Counted from the first letter of the stretch, positions 1 to 7,033 are shown. The stretch is DNA of 7,768 nucleotides from a bacterium (GCA_945861295.1 CAMAUF010000086.1:1-7768), one strand, 5' to 3'. Made by a program: numbers and translations. The notes: generated by a model not told the origin, from the sequence alone.

Positions 1-114
1 AGCCAAAGGTCGGACCGGGTGATGTGCCGTCCTGGGGCCTCCGGCTGCCGTCTTACGCGCGGCGACCGAAGTGCCTGGGCCAAAGTCACTCCTCGGTGCG
101 AGTTTGGTGCGGGT

Positions 115-145
115 CCCCGCTGGCAGCGGGTCGTCCCGCGGGACG
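115..145 (-). terminator. Possible hairpin region 3' of the SRP RNA
   Basis: Just downstream of the SRP RNA 3' end lie a perfect 14-bp palindrome (132-145, CGTCCCGCGGGACG) and a 6-bp stem with a 3-nt loop (116-130, CCCGCT...AGCGGG). They could act in 3' end formation or termination. There is no T-run after them on the minus strand, so this is not a classical intrinsic terminator, and GC-rich DNA yields such palindromes by chance. The flanking bases 1-114 hold nothing I can identify. Confidence 0.25.
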
Positions 146-158
146 TTTGATTCGATTA

Positions 159-427
159 GGCCGTGCACCTGCACTCGATCTGGGCCCAGGGCTTACGCCA
201 CGTCACCCGGCTCGGATCCGGCGGACCTGCGGCACCCGAAGCATTCCGCTTATGGCTGCTTCCTTCCGGACCTGACCAGGTTCACGGCGCTTCGCCGCGC
301 AGGACCAGATCGTCAACACCGCATGACGTGGTCAGTCCCCCAGGCCACAAACCTCATACAGGGATTCAACCCCGCTATAGCGGATTGCGGGCTACAGGGC
401 ACCGCTAGCTCCCCGTCTAGCACGGCC
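159..427 (-). ncRNA. ffs: Signal recognition particle RNA, large bacterial type with Alu domain
   Basis: This RNA is the scaffold of the signal recognition particle. It binds Ffh (SRP54) and directs ribosomes making membrane and secreted proteins to the membrane. Read on the minus strand, positions 281-254 carry the highly conserved helix 8 core, with GGTCAGGTCC, the GGAA tetraloop (267-264) and GGAAGCAGCC. The 5' part (about 427-355) matches the Alu-domain sequence of Bacillus-type scRNA, including GCCGTGCTAG, GCGGTGCCCTGTA and CGCAATCCGCT. The ends are set by a perfect 8-bp closing helix: GGCCGTGC at 427-420 pairs with GCACGGCC at 166-159. That gives about 269 nt, the size of the long Alu-containing form and not the roughly 110-nt 4.5S form. 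Exact ends may differ by a few bases. The identity is very secure. Confidence 0.95.
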
Positions 428-433
428 GCGCTT

Positions 434-463
434 ACCGTAGGACAGCTTTTGGAAGCAGGTCAA
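434..463 (-). promoter_or_regulatory. Sigma-70-type promoter of the SRP RNA
   Basis: On the minus strand, TTGACC (463-458) is followed after 18 nt by TACGGT (439-434), which fits -35 and TAnnnT -10 elements. A start 6-7 nt later falls at about 427, exactly where the closing helix of the SRP RNA begins. This agreement between two independent predictions supports both. A second ACTTGAC lies 15 nt further upstream (480-474). No clear terminator separates this promoter from the end of the upstream biotin carrier gene, so read-through from that operon is also possible. Confidence 0.65.
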
Positions 464-540
464 GTCTCGTTACGTCAAGTATGACGCCTTGGACTGGCCC
501 GCGGCCGCCAAATCCCCGCATCAAGACCGAACTCCGACTT

Positions 541-1098
541 CTATGTCGAGCTGACCAAAACGGCCTCAGGGTCGCGCGGCCCCGTCCGGAGGGCGACCAA
601 GAGGTCGTTCGCGAGCACTTTCTGGCCCGCGACGACCGGGACGGATTCGACGACGCCAGCCGCGGGCGAACGCAATTCGTTGTTCATCTTCATGGACTCG
701 ATGACCAGTAGGACCTCGCCTTGGGCCACCTCCTGGCCTTCGGCGACCCGCACTTCGACGACAGAGCCAGTCATCGGGGCCAGGATACGCACGGCGCCCT
801 TCGCCCCGGAGCGTCCACGCGCGCGTTGGCCTTCCGGCCGCCACGGGCCGACGGTGCAGTCGAAAGCATGGCGACCGATCGTGACGAGCGCCCCGCCCCG
901 GCGCCGTTCGAGGTAGAGCTCCGTGGGCCGGTTGTCGATCATGAGCTGGTAAAGCCCGGACTCGCCGACGCGATCAAGCTCGCAGAGGCGCCAGACCGGG
1001 TCGTCACCGCGGCGCACCTCGATGCGGTCCTCGTCGCGGCGGAGTTCGTAGGTCACGGGCACGTCTTCTCCGGCGATGCTGACTAAGTACTTCGCCAC
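541..1098 (-). CDS. Biotin carboxyl carrier protein (acyl-CoA carboxylase, BT + biotinyl domains)
   Basis: This 185-residue protein carries the biotin that shuttles carboxyl groups from biotin carboxylase to an acyl-CoA carboxyltransferase in the cytoplasm. The C-terminal biotinyl domain spans about residues 102-172 and has the classic ESMKMNNE motif, so Lys137 is the expected biotinylation site. It also has the APMTG...V...G..V..G motif at its start. A basic, Gly/Arg-rich linker (about 87-101) joins it to an N-terminal part (1-85) that resembles the bridging (BT) domain of propionyl/methylcrotonyl-CoA carboxylase alpha chains more than the Ala/Pro-rich arm of AccB. The start is GTG at 1098, inside the end of the biotin carboxylase gene (16-nt overlap), with a GGGGG run just upstream as a weak ribosome binding site. 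An in-frame TGA at 1140-1138 rules out a much longer N-terminus. Translation is probably coupled to the upstream gene. The acyl-CoA substrate cannot be told from this subunit. Confidence 0.9.
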   Translation of the reverse strand: MAKYLVSIAGEDVPVTYELRRDEDRIEVRRGDDPVWRLCELDRVGESGLYQLMIDNRPTELYLERRRGGALVTIGRHAFDCTVGPWRPEGQRARGRSGAKGAVRILAPMTGSVVEVRVAEGQEVAQGEVLLVIESMKMNNELRSPAAGVVESVPVVAGQKVLANDLLVALRTGPRDPEAVLVSST

Positions 1099-2600
1099 GG
1101 GCTGGCCCCCATCATCTGTGTCTTCCAGTTCGATCGGTCACGCGAGGCGCCGTTCGTGACGGACCGGCCGTCCTCGGGGGGGTCGCCGGCGGCGACGGTC
1201 AGCAGCGCCGCGATCTCGGCCACGAACCGTTGCTTTTCTTCGATCGCGGCGCCGTCGGAAACGACATGCCGGTCGAGGAAGCCCGTATCGATCTTGCCCT
1301 CGATGAAGTCCGGCATCTCCAAGATCTCTTGAAGATACGGGATATTCGTGGCGACCCCGACGACGCGGAACTCGGCAAGCGCGCGCCGCATGCGTGCTCT
1401 GGCGCCCTCTCGCGAGCGCCCCCAAGCCGTCACTTTCGCGAGCAACGAGTCGTAATAGGGCGTGACTTCGATGCCGTCGTAGAGCGCGCTTTCGACGCGG
1501 ATCCCGGGCCCGGCAGGTTCGCGGGCGAGGACGACCTTGCCGACGGAGGGGAGAAAGCCGTTGAAGGGGTCCTCCGCCACGATCCGGCACTCGATCGCCC
1601 AGCCGCGTGTCAGCAGGTCGGTCTCGTCGTAGGGCAGCTCTTCGTGGGCGGCGACAAGGATCTGGTCCTTCACCAGGTCCGTGCCGGTGGTCAACTCCGT
1701 GACCGGGTGCTCGACTTGGAGGCGCGTGTTCATCTCGAGGAAGTAGTACTCGCCCGACTCGGTGAGCAAGAACTCCACGGTCCCGACATTATGGTAATTC
1801 GCCGCACGGGCGATGCGGACGGCGGCCCGGCTGAGACTTCGGCGCAGCTCTGGGTCCCGGTTGACCGCCGGGCTCGGGCACTCCTCGATCAGCTTCTGGT
1901 GGCGGCGCTGAATCGAGCATTCCCGCTCGCCGACGGCCACGATGTTGCCGAACTTGTCCCCGATGATCTGGATCTCGATGTGGCGGACGGGGGACAGATG
2001 CTTCTCGATGTAGATGGCGGGGTTGCCGAAGGCGTTCTGGGCCTCGTGCATCGCTTGTTCGGCGGCGGACTTGAACTCGCTGGCGTCACGGACGATGCGG
2101 ATGCCGCGGCCGCCGCCGCCAGCCGCAGCCTTTACCATGACCGGGAAGCCGATCTGAGCCGCAACGATCACCGCGTCGTCGAGCGAATGCACCTCAGGGC
2201 TGCCTGGAACCACCGGCAGGCCGGCCTTGATCGCCATCTCGCGGGCCGCAATTTTGTCGCCGAGCTGCCGCATCGATTCGGGAGACGGGCCGATGAAGGT
2301 GAGGCCCGCTTTTTCGCAGGCTTCGGCGAAGTCGGCATTTTCGGCCAGGAATCCGTAGCCGGGGTGGATAGCGTCGGCCCCGCAGGCCTTGGCCACCGCG
2401 ATGATCCGTTCGCCGTTGAGATAGCTCTGACGGGCCTCCGCCGGGCCGATGTGATGCGCCTCATCGGCATAACGGACGTGTTGGCTGAGCTTATCCACGT
2501 CCGAGTAGACGGCGACCGAGGCGATATCGAGGTCGCGGAGGGCACGGACAATCCGCAACGCAATCTCGCCACGGTTGGCAACGAGGACTTTCTTGAACAT
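1083..2600 (-). CDS. accC: Biotin carboxylase subunit of an acetyl/propionyl-type acyl-CoA carboxylase
   Basis: This ATP-grasp enzyme uses ATP and bicarbonate to carboxylate the biotin on the neighbouring carrier protein. The 505 residues show the family's full order. The N-terminal preATP-grasp domain begins KKVLVANRGEIALRI (3-17), with HPGYGFLAEN near 79-88. The ATP-grasp glycine loop is MVKAAAGGGGRGI (155-167, Lys157). Then come ERECSIQRRHQKLIEECPSP (225-244, with His234 and Lys236), EMNTRLQVEHPVTE (289-302, with Glu289, Asn291 and Arg293), and Arg339 in ECRI. All expected catalytic residues are present. E. coli AccC is about 450 residues, so the last 45-50 residues are an extra tail, ending in low-complexity sequence that overlaps the carrier gene in another frame. 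The start is ATG at 2600, with only a weak purine-rich stretch before it. It is transcribed away from mutS2. The symbol follows the family; it could equally be named as half of a split pccA/mccA. Confidence 0.95.
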   Translation of the reverse strand: MFKKVLVANRGEIALRIVRALRDLDIASVAVYSDVDKLSQHVRYADEAHHIGPAEARQSYLNGERIIAVAKACGADAIHPGYGFLAENADFAEACEKAGLTFIGPSPESMRQLGDKIAAREMAIKAGLPVVPGSPEVHSLDDAVIVAAQIGFPVMVKAAAGGGGRGIRIVRDASEFKSAAEQAMHEAQNAFGNPAIYIEKHLSPVRHIEIQIIGDKFGNIVAVGERECSIQRRHQKLIEECPSPAVNRDPELRRSLSRAAVRIARAANYHNVGTVEFLLTESGEYYFLEMNTRLQVEHPVTELTTGTDLVKDQILVAAHEELPYDETDLLTRGWAIECRIVAEDPFNGFLPSVGKVVLAREPAGPGIRVESALYDGIEVTPYYDSLLAKVTAWGRSREGARARMRRALAEFRVVGVATNIPYLQEILEMPDFIEGKIDTGFLDRHVVSDGAAIEEKQRFVAEIAALLTVAAGDPPEDGRSVTNGASRDRSNWKTQMMGASPWRST

Positions 2601-2628
2601 CTTCGGCCGCTTTCAGGAGTGGAAGCGA

Positions 2629-2634
2629 AGGATA
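2629..2634 (-). promoter_or_regulatory. Candidate -10 element for the biotin carboxylase operon
   Basis: On the minus strand TATCCT (2634-2629) lies about 29 nt before the biotin carboxylase ATG, in the 107-nt divergent spacer with mutS2. A start near 2622 would leave a leader of about 22 nt. A TTCGCA 18 nt upstream is a poor -35 match. This is the best candidate I see, but a single hexamer is weak evidence. Confidence 0.3.
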
Positions 2635-2692
2635 CCGCCGGGACACGGTGCGTGCGAACGTGCCGCACTGGGTCCTTCGCCGAGGACTCGGT

Positions 2693-2698
2693 TACGCT
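2693..2698 (+). promoter_or_regulatory. Candidate -10 element giving a leaderless or near-leaderless mutS2 mRNA
   Basis: TACGCT (2693-2698) fits the TAnnnT pattern and ends 9 nt before the mutS2 ATG at 2708. Transcription would then start at or within a few bases of the start codon. No Shine-Dalgarno-like purine stretch lies before that ATG, as expected for a leaderless message. There is no good -35 box. Confidence 0.35.
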
Positions 2699-2707
2699 TG
2701 TGCTGTC

Positions 2708-5080
2708 ATGGACGACCACGCTCTTCGCGTCCTGGAATTCGAGAAGGTCCTCGCGCTGCTCGCCGGAGAAGCGGCGTTCAGCCTTGGGCGTGAATTGGCC
2801 ATGGCTGAACGCCCAGCGACGGAACTCGCCGCCGTCATCCGCCTCCAATCCGAGACGGCGGAAATCCGTTACCTCGATCAGCAAGGCATCGACATCCCCT
2901 TCGCGGGCGCGAAAGACGTGCGCGACCTCGTACGCGCCGCCGCGATCGGCCAGCTCCTCGGCCCGAACGACTTGGTCGATATCGCGGGGACGCTGAAGGC
3001 CGCGTGGCGCTTGCATCACGTGCTCGAGCGCCTCCGCGACCGCGTGCCGACGCTGGCCGGGATCGCCGACGGCGCCTGCGACTTTCGCCGATTCACCGAC
3101 GCCATCGACGCCGCGATCACCCCGCGCGGCGAGGTGGCGGATTCTGCCAGCGACGCTTTGGCGGCCACACGGCGCGAGCTGCGGATCGCGCAGGAGCGGC
3201 TCGAATCCAGGGCCCAAGCCGCGCTGAGCGACGCCATCCGGCGCGGCATCATCCAAGATGCTTTGCTGACGGAGCGGAACGGCCGCAAGGTTATCCCGAT
3301 CAAGGCCGACTTTCGCGGGGCAATCCCGGGCATCGTCCATGACGTCTCGTCCAGCGGGGCAACGATCTTCCTCGAACCGCTGGCCGTGGTTGAGGCGGGC
3401 AACCAGGTGCGTGAACTCCAGCTCGCGGAAGACCGCGAGGTCCGCCGGGTGCTGCAGAAGCTGACGGCCCTGGTCGGCGAGCGGGAGCACGAAGCGATGG
3501 CCTCCCTGATGGCGCTCGCCCGGTTGGACCTGGTTTCGGCCAAGGGCAAGCTCGCGCGAAAACTGAAGGCTGAACTGCCTCCACCGGGCGACGCCACGAG
3601 TTGGCTACGCGCCGCCGGGGAGACTTCGATCATCAAAGGGCGGCACCCGCTGCTGCGGGGCAAGGTCGTGCCGACCGATATTGCCGTCGGCGCGGCGACA
3701 CGGGGCGTGCTGATTACCGGCCCAAACACGGGCGGCAAGACGGTCGCGCTCAAGACCTTGGGCCTTCTGACGCTGATGGCGCAGGCCGGCCTGCCCGTGC
3801 CGTGCGACGAACGGAGCAAGATCGCGATTTACCCGCGCATCTTCGCCGACATCGGTGACGAGCAGTCGATCGAGCAATCGCTTTCGACATTCTCGAGCCA
3901 CATGCGGAACATCATCGCGATTCTGGCGAAGGCCGAGCCGGGGACGCTGGTGCTGCTCGACGAGCTCGGCGCGGGGACAGACCCAACCGAAGGCGCGGCC
4001 CTGGCCCGTGCGATCCTCGAAACGCTGCTCGAACGCGGCTGCACCATGGTGGCGACCACGCACCACGGGGAGCTCAAGGCCTTCGCCCACAGCGACCCAC
4101 GCCTCAAGAACGCGAACGTCGAGTTCGACCTGGAAACGCTCAGCCCCACCTACCACCTCACCATCGGCCTGCCCGGGCAATCCAACGCGATCGCCATCGC
4201 CCAGCGTTTGGGACTGGGCGAAGAGGTGATCGTACGGGCACAAGAGCAGCTTCAGCCCGAACACTTCGAGATGGAGCGGCTCCTTTCGGAGATCCGCGAC
4301 GAGCGCGTGGCCGCGGGACAGGCGCGGCAGGGGGACGAAACCGCACGAGTCGCCGCCGAGCGCTTGCGCGTGGATTTGGCCCTGCAAAAGGAACAAGTCG
4401 ACCGTGAACGCGTCGAGATCCTGCAAGCGGCCCAGCGCGAAGCCGAGGACATACTGGCACGGTACCGGAGCGAGCTCGACCAGCTCCGCCGGCGTTCGCA
4501 AGCGAAGGATCAGGACCTGCGTGGCCCGGACGAGACCTTCAGGAAGCTGGATGAGGAACTCGGCAAGCTGGCCGCCAAAGCACGGCCACAGCGGCGGATG
4601 CCGGTCTACTCGGCCGCGCTCGGCCCAACCGCGACGCGGAGCCTCCAGCCGGGCGACGCCATCCACGTCCGCGATATCCCGCAGAAGGGCGTCGCGCTTT
4701 CGGGTATCGGCGACGATGGCCGCGTCGATGTCCAGTTCGGCTCGCTGCGGATGAAGGTGTCGATCGAACGGATCGATTCGGTCGATGCGCCGGACCGAAT
4801 CATCCAAGTCAGCGTCCCAGTGCCGCGGTCGGGGACACCGATCGAGCTCGACCTGCGGGGCCAGCGCGCGGAGGAGGCGCTGGAAAAGTTCGAGACGTAC
4901 CTCGATGACGCCTACCGCGCCGGCGTCCCGTTCGTCCGCATCATCCACGGCAAAGGGACGGGCGCGCTCCGTATCGCCATCCGCGACGCCCTACGCGGCC
5001 ACCCGCTGGTCAAGAGCTATGAGGCGGGCAAGCTCGCCGAGGGCGGGGACGGCGTCACGGTGGCGGTATTGGCGGGGTAG
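2708..5080 (+). CDS. mutS2: MutS2 family ATPase/endonuclease with C-terminal Smr domain
   Basis: MutS2 proteins form dimers that act on branched DNA (suppressing recombination) and, in Bacillus, on collided ribosomes. The 790 residues show the full architecture. A helical core region (about 1-320) comes first. The ATPase has Walker A GPNTGGKT (338-345), the MutS signature STFSSHM (393-399), Walker B LVLLDE with GAGTDPTEG (414-427) and TTHHGELK (450-457). A long charged coiled-coil arm (about 507-627) and a KOW-like beta region (about 646-693) follow. The Smr domain has DLRG (715-718) and HGKGTG (747-752), the motifs linked to nuclease activity, so this copy looks nuclease-competent. I chose ATG 2708 because MDDHALRVLEFEKVL matches the usual MutS2 beginning. 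A GTG at 2648 would add 20 atypical residues. It diverges from the carboxylase operon and is followed by a 206-nt spacer. Confidence 0.96.
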   Translation: MDDHALRVLEFEKVLALLAGEAAFSLGRELAMAERPATELAAVIRLQSETAEIRYLDQQGIDIPFAGAKDVRDLVRAAAIGQLLGPNDLVDIAGTLKAAWRLHHVLERLRDRVPTLAGIADGACDFRRFTDAIDAAITPRGEVADSASDALAATRRELRIAQERLESRAQAALSDAIRRGIIQDALLTERNGRKVIPIKADFRGAIPGIVHDVSSSGATIFLEPLAVVEAGNQVRELQLAEDREVRRVLQKLTALVGEREHEAMASLMALARLDLVSAKGKLARKLKAELPPPGDATSWLRAAGETSIIKGRHPLLRGKVVPTDIAVGAATRGVLITGPNTGGKTVALKTLGLLTLMAQAGLPVPCDERSKIAIYPRIFADIGDEQSIEQSLSTFSSHMRNIIAILAKAEPGTLVLLDELGAGTDPTEGAALARAILETLLERGCTMVATTHHGELKAFAHSDPRLKNANVEFDLETLSPTYHLTIGLPGQSNAIAIAQRLGLGEEVIVRAQEQLQPEHFEMERLLSEIRDERVAAGQARQGDETARVAAERLRVDLALQKEQVDRERVEILQAAQREAEDILARYRSELDQLRRRSQAKDQDLRGPDETFRKLDEELGKLAAKARPQRRMPVYSAALGPTATRSLQPGDAIHVRDIPQKGVALSGIGDDGRVDVQFGSLRMKVSIERIDSVDAPDRIIQVSVPVPRSGTPIELDLRGQRAEEALEKFETYLDDAYRAGVPFVRIIHGKGTGALRIAIRDALRGHPLVKSYEAGKLAEGGDGVTVAVLAG

Positions 5081-5145
5081 GAGCCTGTCTGTTCAGAGCA
5101 CCAGAGCACGGCCTACCACCTGGCTTGGCTCGCGGCGTTTCACCC

Positions 5146-5186
5146 TCTCCCCCGACCCTCTCCCACTGCGGTGGGCGAGGGAGCGG
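5146..5186. repeat. REP-like GC-rich hairpin between mutS2 and rarA
   Basis: The segment has pyrimidine-rich CCCTCTCCCCC/ACCCTCTCCC sequence followed by GGTGGGCGAGGGAG. Bases 5156-5181 fold into CCCTC-T-CCCAC, loop TGCG, GTGGG-C-GAGGG, a 10-bp stem with one mismatch. The sequence style is that of dispersed intergenic hairpin elements found in many high-GC genomes. There is no T-run, so it is not a classical terminator, although it may protect the mutS2 mRNA 3' end. One copy only is visible here, so repetition in the genome is inferred. Confidence 0.5.
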
Positions 5187-5274
5187 TTGCAGCCCGCGGT
5201 GGCAACGTTTGCGGGCACGCTCGAGCGATTCGGATTCACTGCACCTATGAGACCCGCCGCCAGCGCCGATCCCG

Positions 5275-5280
5275 TAGGAT
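5275..5280 (+). promoter_or_regulatory. Candidate -10 element for a leaderless rarA mRNA
   Basis: TAGGAT (5275-5280) matches a TAnnnT -10 element and ends 6 nt before the rarA ATG at 5287, so the expected +1 is the A of ATG. Its first three bases are an in-frame TAG, so translation cannot start further upstream, and no ribosome binding site fits in the remaining 9 bases. No recognisable -35 is present. Confidence 0.45.
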
Positions 5281-5286
5281 GGCGGC

Positions 5287-6675
5287 ATGCCAGCCCGCCG
5301 GCCGCCGACGCAGCCACTCCAGGTCTCGCTCCTCCCGGATGACGCGCTCGACCTCAGCCGCGACGCGCCGCTTGCCGCCCGCATGCGGCCACGCCTGCTC
5401 GACGACGTCATCGGCCAGGACACCGCGATCGGCGCGGGCTCAATGCTGCGGACGGCGGTGGAGCGTGGCCGGCTGCCTTCGATCATCCTCTGGGGCCCGC
5501 CGGGGTGCGGCAAAACGACCTTGGCGCGCATCCTGGCGGGCCACGTCGAGGCGACCTTCGTACCGCTTTCGGCGGTTTCGTCGGGCGTGGCGGAGCTGCG
5601 CAAGGTCGTCGCGGAGTCGCAGACGCGCCGGCAGGCGGGCCGCCGCACGGTCGTGTTCATCGACGAAATCCACCGCTTCAACAAGGCACAGCAAGATGTC
5701 ATCCTGCCCTATGCGGAGGACGGCACGATCACGCTGATCGGAGCGACGACGGAGAACCCTTCGTTCGAAGTGGTGGCGCCGCTGCTCAGCCGCGTCCGCG
5801 TCGTCCGGCTCGTGCCGCTGGATGGGCCGGCGATCGCGGCCATCGCCGCGCGCGGGCTTGAGGACCGCGAGCGCGGGCTCGGCGCCCTGGGGCTCACGCT
5901 CGACGCGGCCGCCGCCGAACTGCTCGTCCAGGGCGCGAACGGGGACGCCCGCGCGGCCCTTACGGCGCTCGAAATCGCGGCAGGGATGGCGGATTCGGCG
6001 GGCCGCACGGGCATCGAACCGGCCGATATCCGCGCCGCCCTGCAAGATCGGCGGCCATACTACGACAAGCAAGCGGATTACCACTACGACACCGTCTCCG
6101 CCTTCATCAAGTCGTTGCGTGGCAGCGACGCGGACGCCGCCCTCTACTGGCTCGCGCGCATGATCGAAGCCGGCGAAGACGCGCTGTTCATCGTCCGCCG
6201 GATGGTCATCCTCGCCTCAGAAGACGTCGGCCTCGCCGACCCAGCGGCGCTGCAGGTCGCGGTCTCCTGTCAACAAGCCGTGCACTTCGTCGGCATGCCG
6301 GAAGGGTTCTACGCGATGGCGGAGTGCGCGCTTTACCTGGCGCTGGCGCCGAAGAGCAACTCGGTCGGGTCCGCCTATGGTCGTGCCATGGAAGACGCGC
6401 GGCGCACCGGTCACGAACCCGTGCCGCTGGCCCTGAGGAACGCTGTGACGGGCCTGATGCGGCAGTTCGGCTACGGACAGGGGTACCGGTACGCGCACGA
6501 CGAAGGCGAGCACGTCGCCCGCGGCATGCGGCACTTGCCCGAAACCGTGGGCGAGCCGGAGTATTACATCCCCGGGAACCTCGGCTTCGAACGGGAAGCC
6601 GCCGCTCGCTGGCAAGCGCGGCGCGAACTGCCGAGCCTGCCCCCAGAGCCACCTTTCGCCGAAGGACGCGCATGA
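5287..6675 (+). CDS. rarA: Replication-associated recombination protein A (RarA/MgsA, AAA+ ATPase)
   Basis: RarA is the bacterial relative of eukaryotic WRNIP1/Mgs1, a tetrameric AAA+ ATPase that acts at stalled replication forks together with SSB. The 462 residues show the family in order. LAARMRPRLLDDVIGQ (about 29-44) is followed by Walker A GPPGCGKT (70-77), Walker B VVFIDEIHRFNKAQQD (122-137) and sensor-1 GATTENPSF (152-160). An SRVR stretch (168-171) is a likely arginine finger. The hallmark RRPYYDKQADYHYDTVSAFIKS lies near 255-276, just before the C-terminal tetramerisation domain with LRGSDADAALYWLARM. Length is normal for the family. Walker A has Cys where many homologues have Thr, a tolerated position. 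The first about 20 residues are a variable extension. The start is fixed by an in-frame stop 9 nt before the ATG. The stop codon overlaps the next gene's start as ATGA, so coupled translation is likely. Confidence 0.95.
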   Translation: MPARRPPTQPLQVSLLPDDALDLSRDAPLAARMRPRLLDDVIGQDTAIGAGSMLRTAVERGRLPSIILWGPPGCGKTTLARILAGHVEATFVPLSAVSSGVAELRKVVAESQTRRQAGRRTVVFIDEIHRFNKAQQDVILPYAEDGTITLIGATTENPSFEVVAPLLSRVRVVRLVPLDGPAIAAIAARGLEDRERGLGALGLTLDAAAAELLVQGANGDARAALTALEIAAGMADSAGRTGIEPADIRAALQDRRPYYDKQADYHYDTVSAFIKSLRGSDADAALYWLARMIEAGEDALFIVRRMVILASEDVGLADPAALQVAVSCQQAVHFVGMPEGFYAMAECALYLALAPKSNSVGSAYGRAMEDARRTGHEPVPLALRNAVTGLMRQFGYGQGYRYAHDEGEHVARGMRHLPETVGEPEYYIPGNLGFEREAAARWQARRELPSLPPEPPFAEGRA

Positions 6676-7007
6676 AAATCCATTTCCTCTACTCCAAATC
6701 GACCGGCATCCAGAAGGACGCCGACGAAAACCTGAAGCAGGCCCTCGACGCGACCGGCATGACGGCGGAGGTCGTCTACGTCGAGGTCACCGACAGCGAA
6801 GACGCCAAGGCCAAAAAGTTCCTGGGCTCGCCGTCTATCCGCGTCAACGGCATCGACGTCGAATATGGCGAACGCGAGCCGGACGAGTACCAGGCGGGGA
6901 CGCGCTACTACAACACGCCGGCAGGCTGGAAGCCGTTCCCGCACGCGCGGCTGATCGCGAACACGATGCTTGAGCAGCAGGCGCGCATCGAAGCGCAAAA
7001 GCCCTGA
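6672..7007 (+). CDS. Small thioredoxin-fold-like protein without cysteines
   Basis: This 111-residue protein has no signal peptide or membrane segment. Its layout follows small thioredoxin-like proteins: strand 1 KIHFLYS (2-8), a helix (about 15-28), strand EVVYVEV (33-39), a helix with the KKFLGSPSIRVNGIDVE signature (48-64, with a cis-Pro-like Pro54), and a C-terminal helix (91-108). Related proteins usually carry a CPxC/CPNY-type site after the first strand. Here that place reads SKSTG (8-12), and the protein contains no cysteine at all. Thiol redox chemistry is therefore impossible, and a binding or structural role is more likely. The ATG overlaps the rarA stop (ATGA), and GAAGGA lies 6 nt upstream as a ribosome binding site. 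The fold assignment rests on pattern recognition and is moderate; the gene itself is secure. Confidence 0.8.
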   Translation: MKIHFLYSKSTGIQKDADENLKQALDATGMTAEVVYVEVTDSEDAKAKKFLGSPSIRVNGIDVEYGEREPDEYQAGTRYYNTPAGWKPFPHARLIANTMLEQQARIEAQKP

Positions 7008-7033
7008 CCAGAGCGGCTGGACTGAAGGAGCCC

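Noticed and set aside
1..83. Possible N-terminal gene fragment on the minus strand starting TTG at 83, with AGGAG at 93-89
   Set aside because: The translation (27 codons to the edge) matches no protein I know at this position, such as DnaX, and an open frame of this length is common by chance in GC-rich DNA. Sequence beyond the window would decide.
71..484. Open frames on the plus strand across 24-484, including one of 137 codons
   Set aside because: They run antisense through the SRP RNA and its promoter; their translations are Arg/Pro-rich with no recognisable motif.
497..530. GC-rich inverted segments (around GCGGCCGC) after the biotin carrier gene, considered as a terminator
   Set aside because: The stems are only about 4 bp and there is no T-run on the minus strand.
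1230..2996. A 588-codon plus-strand open frame opposite biotin carboxylase, running into mutS2
   Set aside because: It is the mirror of a well-defined biotin carboxylase gene and then overlaps mutS2 in another frame. Long antisense frames are expected at this GC content, and no domain is visible.
2168..3490. A 440-codon minus-strand open frame across the accC-mutS2 spacer
   Set aside because: It overlaps two certain genes and the divergent spacer, and has no family features.
3605..4948. A 447-codon minus-strand open frame opposite mutS2
   Set aside because: It is a codon-bias shadow of mutS2; its sequence is an unstructured Arg/Asp/Gly/Leu mix without motifs.
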